From assembly GCA_015069015.1 (NCBI GenBank), contig SVJK01000014.1, positions 1 through 36,777 of the forward strand: a stretch of DNA of 36,777 nucleotides. The letters are read 5' to 3'. A program made the position numbers and the translations under genes. The stretch is from Oscillospiraceae bacterium (GTDB lineage Bacteria > Bacillota > Clostridia > UMGS1810). Each line of letters opens with the position of its first letter. Position 1 is the first letter of the stretch. Shown one piece after another: positions 15,844-23,826 of the stretch. The notes beneath the pieces are model-generated. The model had not been told where the DNA came from. It saw nothing but the letters and a program-made list of their open reading frames with translations, and did not search any database.

Positions 15844-15906
15844 AACCTCCGAGAGAAATTATTGTTAATACAATAAAATCTTTCCCGAAGGTTAATTTTT
15901 ATATAC
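15844..15906 (-). promoter_or_regulatory. sigG leader: SD-sequestering hairpin and sigma-F-like promoter
   Basis: On the minus strand 15883-15893 (AACCTTCGGGA) can pair with 15844-15854 (TCTCGGAGGTT), 11 pairs including two G-T, with an inner TTATTG/CAATAA stem. The right arm contains the GGAGG of sigG. GTATA (15902-15906), a 15-base spacer and GGGAAAGATT (15877-15886) resemble a sigma-F/G promoter. If used, transcription would start after the left arm, freeing the ribosome site. Read-through RNA from the upstream genes would carry the whole hairpin. Confidence 0.5.
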
Positions 15907-15930
15907 TGTCATTTGTTGTTAAAAAATGAA

Positions 15931-17013
15931 TTAAATATATTTTTCAACAATTTTTTTCATCTCGTCAAGTTTTGAGAAAATGTCCTGACAAAGTTTGAGA
16001 TGGTTCTTTGCTCTCACAAGGTTCTGATCAGGATAGTGAATTTTGAAGTAAGTATCTCCGTCAAGATAGTCGGTGAGGAATCTTATTCCGCATTCATATG
16101 TGAGAACCAGAGCGCTGAGGGGCAAAAGTTCAATTTCTTTTTTTGTGATTGTGTCTTTGAGTTCTCCGATAAATCCTTTTGTATAACTTTCAAAATATTC
16201 AAGACTGAACCAGACTTTATCAAGGTCTGCTTCATCTTCAACTGCAGTAGATGCACCAAAACGGAGAGAATCACCGAAATCGCAAAGAAGAGAACCGGGC
16301 ATAACTGTGTCAAGGTCAATAACACAAAGACATTTTTCTGTGTCTTTATCAAAAAGAACATTGTTGAGTTTTGTGTCGTTGTGAGTTACTCTGTAAGGGA
16401 TTTCACCGGAATCGAGACAATCCTGAATAGAATTGCAAATCTCGGCATATTTCATATATCCGTCATATATGTCTTTTACTTCATTTTTTCTTCCTGCAGT
16501 GTCTTTTTCATATGCATTAATGAGATTCTGAGTTCTTTTTGGTGTGTGATGAAAATCGGGAATTGTCTCATAAAGAGTTGATGCATCAAAATCTGAAAGC
16601 ATATTCTGAAACTGTCCGAATGCTCTTGCAGATTCTTCAAACTGCTCCGGATTCTCAGGCAGATTCAGAGAAAGGGTATTGTCAACAAATTTATACATTC
16701 TATAGCATTTACCATCAGAAGACCTGTAATAAAGTTTTCCGTCAGTAGTTTTTATAATGTTAAGGGTTTCTCTGTCAGGGTTTCCGCCTTTTTTTATTAT
16801 TGCGTTTCTCAGATGTTTTGTAACCGACGAAATATTGTGCATAAGTTCATCGGGATTTTTGAAAATTGATGTGTTGATTCTCTGGAGAATGTACTTGGGT
16901 GTGGAATCTGCAATGTATGTATCATTAATATGTCCGTCGCCGTAAGGATCAACTTCAAATTCAATAGCGAAAGCACTCATAACTTCCGCAAAAGATAAAC
17001 TATCAGATGCCAT
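15931..17013 (-). CDS. Phosphotransferase of the aminoglycoside phosphotransferase fold, NahK-like sugar 1-kinase
   Basis: The 360-residue protein has the APH/choline kinase fold. The catalytic segment THNDTKLNNVLFD (about residue 214; Brenner-type Asp and Asn) is followed by the metal-binding IDLDTVMPGSLLCDFGD (about 234-250). The N-terminal part (GDGHINDTYI and YILQRIN) resembles N-acetylhexosamine 1-kinase (NahK/LnpB), which phosphorylates GlcNAc or GalNAc at C1. Translation overlaps the upstream nucleotidyltransferase gene by 11 bases, and GGAAGAAGG precedes the ATG. Pairing with a nucleotidyltransferase suggests sugar-1-phosphate formation followed by nucleotide-sugar synthesis. Specificity is inferred, not shown; other small-molecule kinases share this fold. 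Confidence 0.8.
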   Translation of the reverse strand: MASDSLSFAEVMSAFAIEFEVDPYGDGHINDTYIADSTPKYILQRINTSIFKNPDELMHNISSVTKHLRNAIIKKGGNPDRETLNIIKTTDGKLYYRSSDGKCYRMYKFVDNTLSLNLPENPEQFEESARAFGQFQNMLSDFDASTLYETIPDFHHTPKRTQNLINAYEKDTAGRKNEVKDIYDGYMKYAEICNSIQDCLDSGEIPYRVTHNDTKLNNVLFDKDTEKCLCVIDLDTVMPGSLLCDFGDSLRFGASTAVEDEADLDKVWFSLEYFESYTKGFIGELKDTITKKEIELLPLSALVLTYECGIRFLTDYLDGDTYFKIHYPDQNLVRAKNHLKLCQDIFSKLDEMKKIVEKYI

Positions 17014-17848
17014 CGTAATAACCTTCTTCCATAAGTTTTAATAATGCTTCTCTCACAGTGGGAGTGTCTTCTTTATATGTAACGCCATACCATTTGTCAT
17101 CAGAAATATATGCATCAACCCTCTGACCTTGTTTCTGAATAAGATCATCCACAACAAATGGCAGGAAAAACTCTTCTTTCTGAGGATTTGAAAGATTTTT
17201 CAGAAAATCTGAAAAACGCTTTTCAAGTTCATTGAATATTTCAGGTTTGAATCCCCACATATTCATAGAAACAACTGTATCCATAGGTATTCCGCAGTTT
17301 TTGTCAAGAGCAGTATGTTCAGTTACAGATTTTAAAACGTTTCCGTCAAGTTCACAAATTCCTCTTGAAACTGTACCGTTGTCGGTAAGAGTGTTTCCGA
17401 GTCTGAAACCTGCCATGCAGATTTCACTTCCTGAAACAAGAGCATTGTGAATGAGTTCAAATGATTTTCTTCCATAAAAATCATCAGCGTTAATTGCTGC
17501 AAAAGGTGATTTTACTTTGTCCTTTGCGCATAAAACTGCATGGCCTGTACCCCAGGGCTTGACACGCCCGTCAGGAATCACAAAACCTTCCGGAAGCATT
17601 GAATCAATTTGCTGAAAAACATATTCTGTGTCAATCATTTTTTCTATTCTTTTTCCTGCAGCTTCTCTGAAATCATGTTCAATTTCCTTTTTAATGATGA
17701 AAACAGCTTTGTTAAATCCTGCTTTTATTGCATCATATACGGAAAAATCAAGAATAATTTCGCCATTTTTTCCCATGGGTGCAATTTGCTTTAATCCGCC
17801 AAATCTTGAACCCATTCCGGCAGCCATAACCAAAAGTGTCGTATCCAT
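17003..17848 (-). CDS. Sugar-1-phosphate nucleotidyltransferase-like protein
   Basis: The 281-residue protein begins with LLVMAAGMGSRFGGLKQI, the nucleotide-binding loop of NTP_transferase enzymes that join a nucleoside triphosphate to a sugar 1-phosphate. Further family elements are WGTGHAVLCAKD (about residue 100) and AAINADDFYG (about 118-127), which contains the metal-binding aspartates. VVSMNMWGFKPEIF (about 197) is the product-side loop. The base and sugar are not determinable by eye. It heads a two-gene unit with the NahK-like kinase and is divergent from an AraC regulator. Confidence 0.82.
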   Translation of the reverse strand: MDTTLLVMAAGMGSRFGGLKQIAPMGKNGEIILDFSVYDAIKAGFNKAVFIIKKEIEHDFREAAGKRIEKMIDTEYVFQQIDSMLPEGFVIPDGRVKPWGTGHAVLCAKDKVKSPFAAINADDFYGRKSFELIHNALVSGSEICMAGFRLGNTLTDNGTVSRGICELDGNVLKSVTEHTALDKNCGIPMDTVVSMNMWGFKPEIFNELEKRFSDFLKNLSNPQKEEFFLPFVVDDLIQKQGQRVDAYISDDKWYGVTYKEDTPTVREALLKLMEEGYYDGI

Positions 17849-17883
17849 ATTTAAACATCTCCTGTTTTATAAATGGTATTCCG

Positions 17884-17923
17884 CATATAAGCACACGGCT
17901 TTATACTTCCGTGTGCTTATATG
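17884..17923 (-). promoter_or_regulatory. 15-bp hairpin in the leader of the nucleotidyltransferase gene
   Basis: 17884-17898 (CATATAAGCACACGG) is a perfect inverted repeat of 17909-17923 around a 10-base loop. No T-run follows on the minus strand, so a simple terminator is unlikely. It lies about 35 bases before the nucleotidyltransferase start and directly abuts the -35 box of the plus-strand promoter. It may be an RNA leader structure or a regulator binding site. Confidence 0.5.
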
Positions 17924-17979
17924 TTGACATATCCAAAATTATATAATATTATTATAGTATATTAGGTAGCGTATGTATA
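17924..17979. promoter_or_regulatory. Overlapping opposed promoters for araC-like (+) and nucleotidyltransferase (-) genes
   Basis: Plus strand: TTGACA (17924-17929), 17 bases, TATTAT (17947-17952). Minus strand: TATACA (17974-17979), 17 bases, TATAAT (17951-17956). The two -10 boxes overlap by 2 bases, so polymerase could occupy only one at a time. The plus promoter is the stronger match and the minus one is weaker. Confidence 0.5.
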
Positions 17980-18025
17980 TATAAAAAAAGATACAAAATC
18001 TTTCAATTCGGATACAGGTGATATT

Positions 18026-18877
18026 ATGTTTGTAGGTTGTGATATACCCAAAAATGTGTGTGTTGATAAACTTTACACTTTCTTTAAAACCTCATTTAAA
18101 AACAATTATTCTTTTGTCGGAGAAAGCCATGATTTCTGGGAAATGGTTTTTGTATGTGACGGTACTGTCGGAATAACAGCCGGTAGTGATGTCTATGTTC
18201 TTGAGAGAGGTCAGGCGGTAATACATGAACCAAACGAGTTTCACAGAATATGGTCAGAATTTGACACAAATCCAACAGTAATTGTCATTTCATTCTCGGC
18301 ATCCTTATTTCCAAAAGTACAATCAAGAATAATGAATGTTGATTCTCAACAACTTAAAACCATTGATAGTCTTTACAGGAAAGCAGAGGAATGTTTCAAA
18401 AAAAACGACGTATTTATATCTGACATAAAAGACGGATGCGAATATGATGCAGGACACTTTATTGCAGTTTTTGAACTCTTCATCATTGAACTGATGGGCA
18501 AACAATCCCCGAGTGTTTCAAATAGTGTCAAAAGTGCAGAAATTTATTCTTCTGCTGTAAAATATATGGAAGAAAACCCGGGAGCAGGTCTTTGCATAGA
18601 AGATATTGCAAGAGAATGTTCCATAAGCGGAGCATATCTTAAAAAAATATTTATGAAATATTCAGGTTGCGGAGTGATACAGTATTATAACCGCTTGCGT
18701 GCAAGACTTGCCTGCGGATATCTTATAAACGGAAAGTCTGTAAAAGAAACTGCACTCATACTCGGGTTTGGAGATCAGAACTATTTCAGCACTTTTTTTA
18801 AGCGGGTGATGGGAATCAGTCCTTCAAAATACCGTAGCGATGCTGGAAGACAAACAAAGTATCCTGATGAATTTTAA
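18026..18877 (+). CDS. AraC family transcriptional regulator
   Basis: The 283-residue protein has an N-terminal cupin-type sensing domain (about 1-165), including SHDFWEMVFVCDG, VYVLERGQAVIHEPNEFHRI. The C-terminal AraC DNA-binding domain (about 178-278) has two helix-turn-helix units: IEDIARECSISGAYLKKIF and VKETALILGFGDQNYFSTFF, then GISPSKYR. Family members with this layout respond to sugars. Because it is divergent from the kinase/nucleotidyltransferase pair and shares its promoter region, it probably controls those genes; that is inference from context. Confidence 0.93.
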   Translation: MFVGCDIPKNVCVDKLYTFFKTSFKNNYSFVGESHDFWEMVFVCDGTVGITAGSDVYVLERGQAVIHEPNEFHRIWSEFDTNPTVIVISFSASLFPKVQSRIMNVDSQQLKTIDSLYRKAEECFKKNDVFISDIKDGCEYDAGHFIAVFELFIIELMGKQSPSVSNSVKSAEIYSSAVKYMEENPGAGLCIEDIARECSISGAYLKKIFMKYSGCGVIQYYNRLRARLACGYLINGKSVKETALILGFGDQNYFSTFFKRVMGISPSKYRSDAGRQTKYPDEF

Positions 18878-18886
18878 AATTAACCC

Positions 18887-18915
18887 TTTTCAAGACGACA
18901 ATTTTATAGTATAAT
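18887..18915 (+). promoter_or_regulatory. Putative promoter of the zapA-U32-dut-maf operon
   Basis: TATAAT at 18910-18915 has a weak -35 (TTTTCA, 18887-18892) at 17 bases. It lies between araC and zapA, giving a leader of about 47 bases. The -10 is good and the -35 matches only four of six positions. Confidence 0.45.
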
Positions 18916-18968
18916 ATAAGATGGTCTTGTATATATACTTGGTAAAATACGAAGAAAAGAGGATTACC

Positions 18969-19307
18969 ATGGATAAAAAAACAAAAGTCAATGTGAGAAT
19001 AATGGGAAATGAATATACCATAGTCGGAACAGAAAGCGAAGAATATATCAATAAGATTTGCTTCGCTGTTGATAAGAAAATGAAAGAGATTTCCCAGAAT
19101 CCTATTCTCAAACCCCATAAAGTTGCAGTGCTTACTGCGATAAATATGTGTGATGCATACTATAAAGCAAAATATATGAACGATCTCTCCGTTGCAGAAC
19201 TGAAAAAGACACGGGATGAACTAAGTGCTCTTAAATCAGAAATAAAAGCACTGGAAGAAGAAAACAGATTCCTTAAAGAGGAATTCAGAAAGAATGGCAC
19301 GAGATAA
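18969..19307 (+). CDS. zapA: Cell division protein ZapA
   Basis: The 112-residue protein is a small FtsZ-associated factor that promotes Z-ring bundling at midcell. The N-terminal part KVNVRIMGNEYTIVGTESEEYI is the typical ZapA globular start. The C-terminal third (about residues 75-110) is a charged coiled coil suited to dimerisation. I chose the ATG at 18969, preceded by AGAGG; an in-frame ATG at 18921 would add 16 residues not seen in the family. Its stop codon overlaps the next start as TAATG, implying translational coupling with the U32 gene. Confidence 0.9.
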   Translation: MDKKTKVNVRIMGNEYTIVGTESEEYINKICFAVDKKMKEISQNPILKPHKVAVLTAINMCDAYYKAKYMNDLSVAELKKTRDELSALKSEIKALEEENRFLKEEFRKNGTR

Positions 19308-21400
19308 TGAATAAAAAAATAGAAATTCTTGCTCCGGGAGGAAGTTTCAAATCATTGACATCAGCCATTGATTCCGGTGCTGATGCAGTATATTTTGGCG
19401 GTACACGTTTTGGAGCAAGAGCCAATGCTGCAAATCTCTCAAATGAAGAAATTGTACAGGCAGTAAAATACGCCTCTTTGAGAGGTGTTAAACTGTATGT
19501 TACCGTAAACACTCTTGCTGATGATTCTGAACTTGGACAAGTTTTTGAATTTCTGAGATTCTGTTACACATCCGGTGTTGATGGAGTGATTGTTCAGGAT
19601 TTGGGCATTGTAAATATGATACGGACCCATTTTCCGCTTTTTCGACTTCACGCAAGCACTCAGATGACTGTACACAATCTTGACGGTGTCTTGCAGGCAC
19701 AAAAAATGGGATTTGACAGAGTGGTGCTTTCGAGAGAACTTTCTTTTGAAGAAATAAAATATATAGCAGACAATTCAGAAATAGAACTTGAAGTGTTTGT
19801 TCACGGTGCCCTTTGCATGAGTTATTCAGGACAATGTCTTTTTTCAAGTTTTCTTGGCGGAAGAAGCGGAAATCGCGGACAATGTGCACAACCTTGCCGT
19901 CTTTCGTATACTCTTTTGGATGAAAACGAAAATCATGTTTCTGAAAAGGATAAATATCTTTTGAGTCTGAGGGATCTGTGCCTTGTTGATCATATTGAAA
20001 GCCTGAAAAAAGCAGGTGTAACCTCTTTGAAAATTGAGGGCAGAATGAAAAGTGAAGCCTATGTAAGTGCAGTTTGCGGAATATACAAAAAGTATTCAGA
20101 TGGCAGAGAGGTTCTCAGAGAAGATAAAGCACTTCTTGAAAATATTTTTTCAAGACAGGGATTCACAAAAGGGTATTATAATGCTGATTATGGAAGAGAT
20201 ATGCTCAGTTATTCGTCAAATCACGATAATATATACTCATCTGTAACAGAAGATGTAACAAATCGGGCACTCACTTTCGCACAGAGTGAATTCAAAATTT
20301 TTCTTGATGCAAAGTTCACAGCTTTTCTTGGAGAAAATGCCGTTTTTGAATGTGTATATAATGAAAAAATTTATACGTGTAAAAGTGATGAAATCGTAAC
20401 TGAAGCGGTAAATGCTCCTGTTAGCAAAGAAAGAATTTCAGATCAACTTTCAAAACTTGGTTCGACAGTGTTTGCATTTTCGGATTTGAGGGTTGATTCG
20501 GATGAAAATATATATATTTCAATAAAAGAAATAAACTCTATGAGGCGAAGAGTGACAGAAGAAATTGAAAGAGACATTTCTTCAAAAGGCAGAACTTATG
20601 ACGGGCAGAATTTTTCTCTTATAGTTCCCAAAAGAAAAGAAATTATCTCTCCCGTGTTTACAGCATCTGTTTTGACCGGAAAACAAGCACAGACTGCCTA
20701 TGATATCGGTTTTGAGAAAATATATATTCCTCTTGAAGTATATCTTGAAAATCCTGATTTGTACGATTCAGATAAAGACGTGTATTCAGTAAAACTTCCG
20801 CCTATAAATCATAAGAATCAAAAAAACGATTATTCTTTCATTAAAACAGACAGCGTTTGTATAACCAATCTTGGTCACCTTTTAAATAAGGATAATTTTT
20901 CGCATATTCATGCAGATTATCGTCTCAATGCATTCAATTCTCTTTCAATCCGGGAACTCATGAAATGGGGAGTAAAAAGCGTAACTTTGTCTCCTGAACT
21001 CACAATTTCGCAGATAAAGGAAATCGGAAAATCCATTAAAACAGAAATTGTAGTTTATGGAAGGATTTCCCTAATGACGGTGAGAAACTGTCTGATTAAA
21101 TCATCCAAGGGAAAATGCGGATGCAAAAAGGGAGAGATATACTATCTTAAAGACAGAAAGAATGCACATTTCCCGGTAATCGCATCAAAAGAAAGTTGCA
21201 CAAATGTAGTTTACAATTCAGTTCCGATAGTAATGTCCGACAGGATGCATGAATTATCTTCTTGCGGTGTGGATATGTACAGATTCGACTTTACAACAGA
21301 AACAGACGATGAAATGTATTGGGTAATGAAGATGTATGAGTCCTCACAAAAATCTAAAGAGGCATTTACAAGGGGACACTATTATAATCCCATAAAGTAA
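19307..21400 (+). CDS. U32 family protein with DUF3656-type extension (RlhA/TrhP-related)
   Basis: The 697-residue protein begins with IEILAPGGSFKSLTSAIDSGADAVYFGG-type sequence, the hallmark of the U32 family. The core (about 1-290) contains HASTQMTVHN, VFVHGALCMSYSGQC, GRSGNRGQCAQPCRLSY and SLKIEGRMKS. Long U32 proteins with a C-terminal extension resemble E. coli RlhA (YdcP), needed for 5-hydroxycytidine in 23S rRNA, and relate to TrhP, which hydroxylates tRNA wobble uridine; older annotations say collagenase-like peptidase. The cysteines in the core probably bind a cofactor, and KGKCGCKKG near the C-terminus is a further cysteine pair. It is coupled to zapA by a 1-base overlap. Confidence 0.88.
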   Translation: MNKKIEILAPGGSFKSLTSAIDSGADAVYFGGTRFGARANAANLSNEEIVQAVKYASLRGVKLYVTVNTLADDSELGQVFEFLRFCYTSGVDGVIVQDLGIVNMIRTHFPLFRLHASTQMTVHNLDGVLQAQKMGFDRVVLSRELSFEEIKYIADNSEIELEVFVHGALCMSYSGQCLFSSFLGGRSGNRGQCAQPCRLSYTLLDENENHVSEKDKYLLSLRDLCLVDHIESLKKAGVTSLKIEGRMKSEAYVSAVCGIYKKYSDGREVLREDKALLENIFSRQGFTKGYYNADYGRDMLSYSSNHDNIYSSVTEDVTNRALTFAQSEFKIFLDAKFTAFLGENAVFECVYNEKIYTCKSDEIVTEAVNAPVSKERISDQLSKLGSTVFAFSDLRVDSDENIYISIKEINSMRRRVTEEIERDISSKGRTYDGQNFSLIVPKRKEIISPVFTASVLTGKQAQTAYDIGFEKIYIPLEVYLENPDLYDSDKDVYSVKLPPINHKNQKNDYSFIKTDSVCITNLGHLLNKDNFSHIHADYRLNAFNSLSIRELMKWGVKSVTLSPELTISQIKEIGKSIKTEIVVYGRISLMTVRNCLIKSSKGKCGCKKGEIYYLKDRKNAHFPVIASKESCTNVVYNSVPIVMSDRMHELSSCGVDMYRFDFTTETDDEMYWVMKMYESSQKSKEAFTRGHYYNPIK

Positions 21401-21413
21401 GGAAGGTATAATA

Positions 21414-21869
21414 ATGGAAACAGCAAACATAAACATAAAATTTCTTGAAAATAATAAGGAAAAACAAATTCCTTTCTATGCAACAGACGGTTCTGCAGGA
21501 ATGGATATGAAGGCATGTCTTGAAAATGATGTAACTTTAAAACCATTAGAACGCGCTCTTATCCCCACCGGAATTGCCATTTCACTTCCGGGTCCGAAAT
21601 ACGGTGCGTTCCTTTTCGCACGCTCAGGTCTTGCATCAAAGCATGGCATAACATTGGCAAATTGCGTGGGAGTCGTTGACAGTGATTACACAGGTGAGAT
21701 AAAAGTCGCTCTGGTGAATCTCAGTAACGAAGAATATACAATAACAAATGGTGAAAGAATTGCCCAGATGGTAATAATGGAAGTTGCCAAAGCAAATTTC
21801 ACTGTGTGTGAAGAACTTGAAAAAACCGAAAGAGGTGACGGTGGATTTGGTTCTACCGGTTCATTTTAA
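21414..21869 (+). CDS. dut: Deoxyuridine 5'-triphosphate nucleotidohydrolase (dUTPase)
   Basis: The enzyme hydrolyses dUTP to dUMP and pyrophosphate, keeping uracil out of DNA. All five trimeric dUTPase motifs are present in 151 residues: DGSAGMDMKA (I), FARSGLASKHGI (II), GVVDSDYTGEIKV (III, catalytic Asp), ERIAQMVI (IV) and the C-terminal RGDGGFGSTG (V, glycine-rich flap). The gene follows the U32 gene by 13 bases and precedes maf by 12 bases, so it is within one operon. AAGGAAGG precedes the ATG. Confidence 0.97.
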   Translation: METANINIKFLENNKEKQIPFYATDGSAGMDMKACLENDVTLKPLERALIPTGIAISLPGPKYGAFLFARSGLASKHGITLANCVGVVDSDYTGEIKVALVNLSNEEYTITNGERIAQMVIMEVAKANFTVCEELEKTERGDGGFGSTGSF

Positions 21870-21881
21870 GAGGATAATATT

Positions 21882-22460
21882 ATGAATTTCGTACTTGCTT
21901 CAAAATCACCGCGCAGGAGCGCACTTTTAAAAGAAATCGGTCTTGAATTTGATGTGGTTGTAAGCAGTGTTGATGAGTCTTCGATACCAAAAGACCTTCC
22001 ACCCCATATTTATGTTCAGGAACTTGCAATGCTAAAATCCACACACGTTGCATCATCCTTGCCAAAAGGAACGCTTGTAATAGGTGCAGACACGGTTGTT
22101 GTGTCCGAAGATGAAATAATAGGGAAGCCGAAAGATTTTGACGATGCATTCAGGATGCTCTCATCATTTTCAGGCTCATCTCATAAAGTCGTTTCAGGAA
22201 TTTCCGTTACGTGTACTGATGATTTAAAAACAGTTTCTGATTTTTGTGAAACGAAAGTATGTTTTTCAGAAATGACCGATGAAGAAATTACCAACTATAT
22301 TAACAAATTTTCACCCTATGACAAAGCCGGAGCATATGGGATTCAGGAATATGCAGGAGTTTTTGTCGAGAAGATTGACGGAGATTTTTATAACGTTGTA
22401 GGACTTCCGATTTCAAAACTGTATCAGCTTTTGAAAAAGGAATTTGATGTAATAGTATAA
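21882..22460 (+). CDS. maf: Maf family nucleotide pyrophosphatase
   Basis: This 192-residue protein hydrolyses non-canonical or canonical nucleoside triphosphates; Bacillus Maf is linked to septum formation. The family signatures are LASKSPRRSALLKEIGL (residues 5-21), LVIGADTVVV (about 65-74), KPKDFDDAFRML and SPYDKAGAYGIQEYAG (about 145-160). Maf commonly precedes the mre genes, as here, but mreB, which often intervenes, is absent between 22460 and mreC at 22500. Confidence 0.95.
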   Translation: MNFVLASKSPRRSALLKEIGLEFDVVVSSVDESSIPKDLPPHIYVQELAMLKSTHVASSLPKGTLVIGADTVVVSEDEIIGKPKDFDDAFRMLSSFSGSSHKVVSGISVTCTDDLKTVSDFCETKVCFSEMTDEEITNYINKFSPYDKAGAYGIQEYAGVFVEKIDGDFYNVVGLPISKLYQLLKKEFDVIV

Positions 22461-22499
22461 AGGCATACGTTTTCATATGTAGATAAACGGGAGATAAAT

Positions 22500-23312
22500 A
22501 TGAATTTTTTCAGAGATCATAAAAATAAAATATTTCTTATTCTTGCCACAATAATTTTCGTCATTGTGATGATGTTTTCGGCGGCAGGAAAACCAAATGC
22601 CGGAATCGTCAGTGATACTGTTGGTGTCGTATTGAAACCGTTTCAGTCTGTTGGAACATATTTTGTGAATTGTTTCCGATACGGAAAGGATGCCGAGACC
22701 TTTGAAGCAGAAAATACCAGACTGAAGAAAGAATTGATAGCGGCAAATAAGAAAGCATCGGACTATGATGATCTGGCAAAGGAAAACGCAAAACTCAGAT
22801 CAATGCTCGAACTCAGGGAATCTTCAAAAGAGTTTGAATTGAAGGCGGCATCAGTCATTGGAACAGATACACAAAACTGGACTTCAGTTTTGAAACTTGA
22901 CAAAGGTTTGTCGGACGGTATAAAGAAAAATGATGCTGTTATAACAGAGTCGGGCCTTGTGGGATATGTAAGCAGTGTGGGAAGGGACTGGTCAAAAGTT
23001 GTAACGATAATTGATGTTACATCTTCTGTCGGGGCAAAAGTTGACAGAATCGATGAATACTGTGTTGTAAAAGGGGATGCAGATCTTTATTCAAAGGGCT
23101 TTTGCGCTATGAGCTATGTTACAACTCAGTCAAAGATTTCTGCCGGAGACATTCTCACCACATCCGGAGAGGGAGGAGTTTTTCCTGAAGGAATAATAAT
23201 AGGGAAAATCAATGATATCAGTTCAAATACAAATGGGCTATCTCTTGATGCAACTGTTGAACCTGCAGTTGATTTTTCTTCAGTCGGTGAGGTTTTTGTA
23301 ATAATCAACTGA
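22500..23312 (+). CDS. mreC: Rod shape-determining protein MreC
   Basis: MreC is the bitopic membrane scaffold of the elongasome. The 270-residue protein has a short cytoplasmic tail, one transmembrane segment (about residues 10-30), a coiled coil (about 60-105, rich in Glu/Lys heptads) and a beta-rich C-terminal domain with the family-like VGYVSSVGRDWSKVVTIID and SGEGGVFPEGIIIGKI. GGGAGA lies about 7 bases before the ATG. It begins a run with mreD and PBP2. The absence of an mreB gene immediately upstream is worth noting; it may lie elsewhere. Confidence 0.93.
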   Translation: MNFFRDHKNKIFLILATIIFVIVMMFSAAGKPNAGIVSDTVGVVLKPFQSVGTYFVNCFRYGKDAETFEAENTRLKKELIAANKKASDYDDLAKENAKLRSMLELRESSKEFELKAASVIGTDTQNWTSVLKLDKGLSDGIKKNDAVITESGLVGYVSSVGRDWSKVVTIIDVTSSVGAKVDRIDEYCVVKGDADLYSKGFCAMSYVTTQSKISAGDILTTSGEGGVFPEGIIIGKINDISSNTNGLSLDATVEPAVDFSSVGEVFVIIN

Positions 23313-23334
23313 CTGTGAAAGGCGGAATGAAAAC

Positions 23335-23826
23335 TTGAAAAAAACACTGATTATACTCACTGCATTTGTGATGTTTGTTTTCCAGACATCATTGGGTGAG
23401 TTGATAGATATATTTGGCATAGTACCAAATCTGATACTAATATTTGTAATAGCCTACAGCCTGGATACAACAGCTTTTGTTGCATCTTTAGTCGGATGTG
23501 TATGCGGCATTATGATTGATTTTTCAGACAACGGCATTTTGGGATTGGGCGCAATTGTCATGATGTATGTTGCTCTTGGGGCAAATGTTGTGTCAAAGAA
23601 GTTTTATTATGACAATAAATTTGTTGGACTTATAATTGTATTTATTTCAGGCTTGATATTTGAATCTTCAAGGTTTTTCATTATGAACTTGTTGTATTCG
23701 GGAACCCAAACCCCTTTAATTTTTTTCAGATATATTTTCCCTGAAGCAGTATACAATTCTGTTTTATCAGTTCCGATTATGTGGTGGGTTAATTATTTAA
23801 AAAATGAGTATATAAGAGGGATATGA
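23335..23826 (+). CDS. mreD: Rod shape-determining protein MreD
   Basis: The 163-residue polytopic membrane protein has about five hydrophobic segments and the MreD-type features of an N-terminal FQTSL and the internal GCVCGIMIDFSDNGILG. It bridges MreC and other elongasome parts. The start codon is TTG at 23335; the nearby ATG at 23327 is out of frame and stops after three codons. An AAGGCGG ribosome site lies at about 23319-23325. The stop codon is separated from the PBP2 start by no spacer. Confidence 0.87.
   Translation: MKKTLIILTAFVMFVFQTSLGELIDIFGIVPNLILIFVIAYSLDTTAFVASLVGCVCGIMIDFSDNGILGLGAIVMMYVALGANVVSKKFYYDNKFVGLIIVFISGLIFESSRFFIMNLLYSGTQTPLIFFRYIFPEAVYNSVLSVPIMWWVNYLKNEYIRGI

Noticed and set aside
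19307-21400. Collagenase-type peptidase function for the U32 protein
   Set aside because: The name is historical; long U32 proteins of this layout are better linked to RNA hydroxylation, so I avoided a peptidase call.
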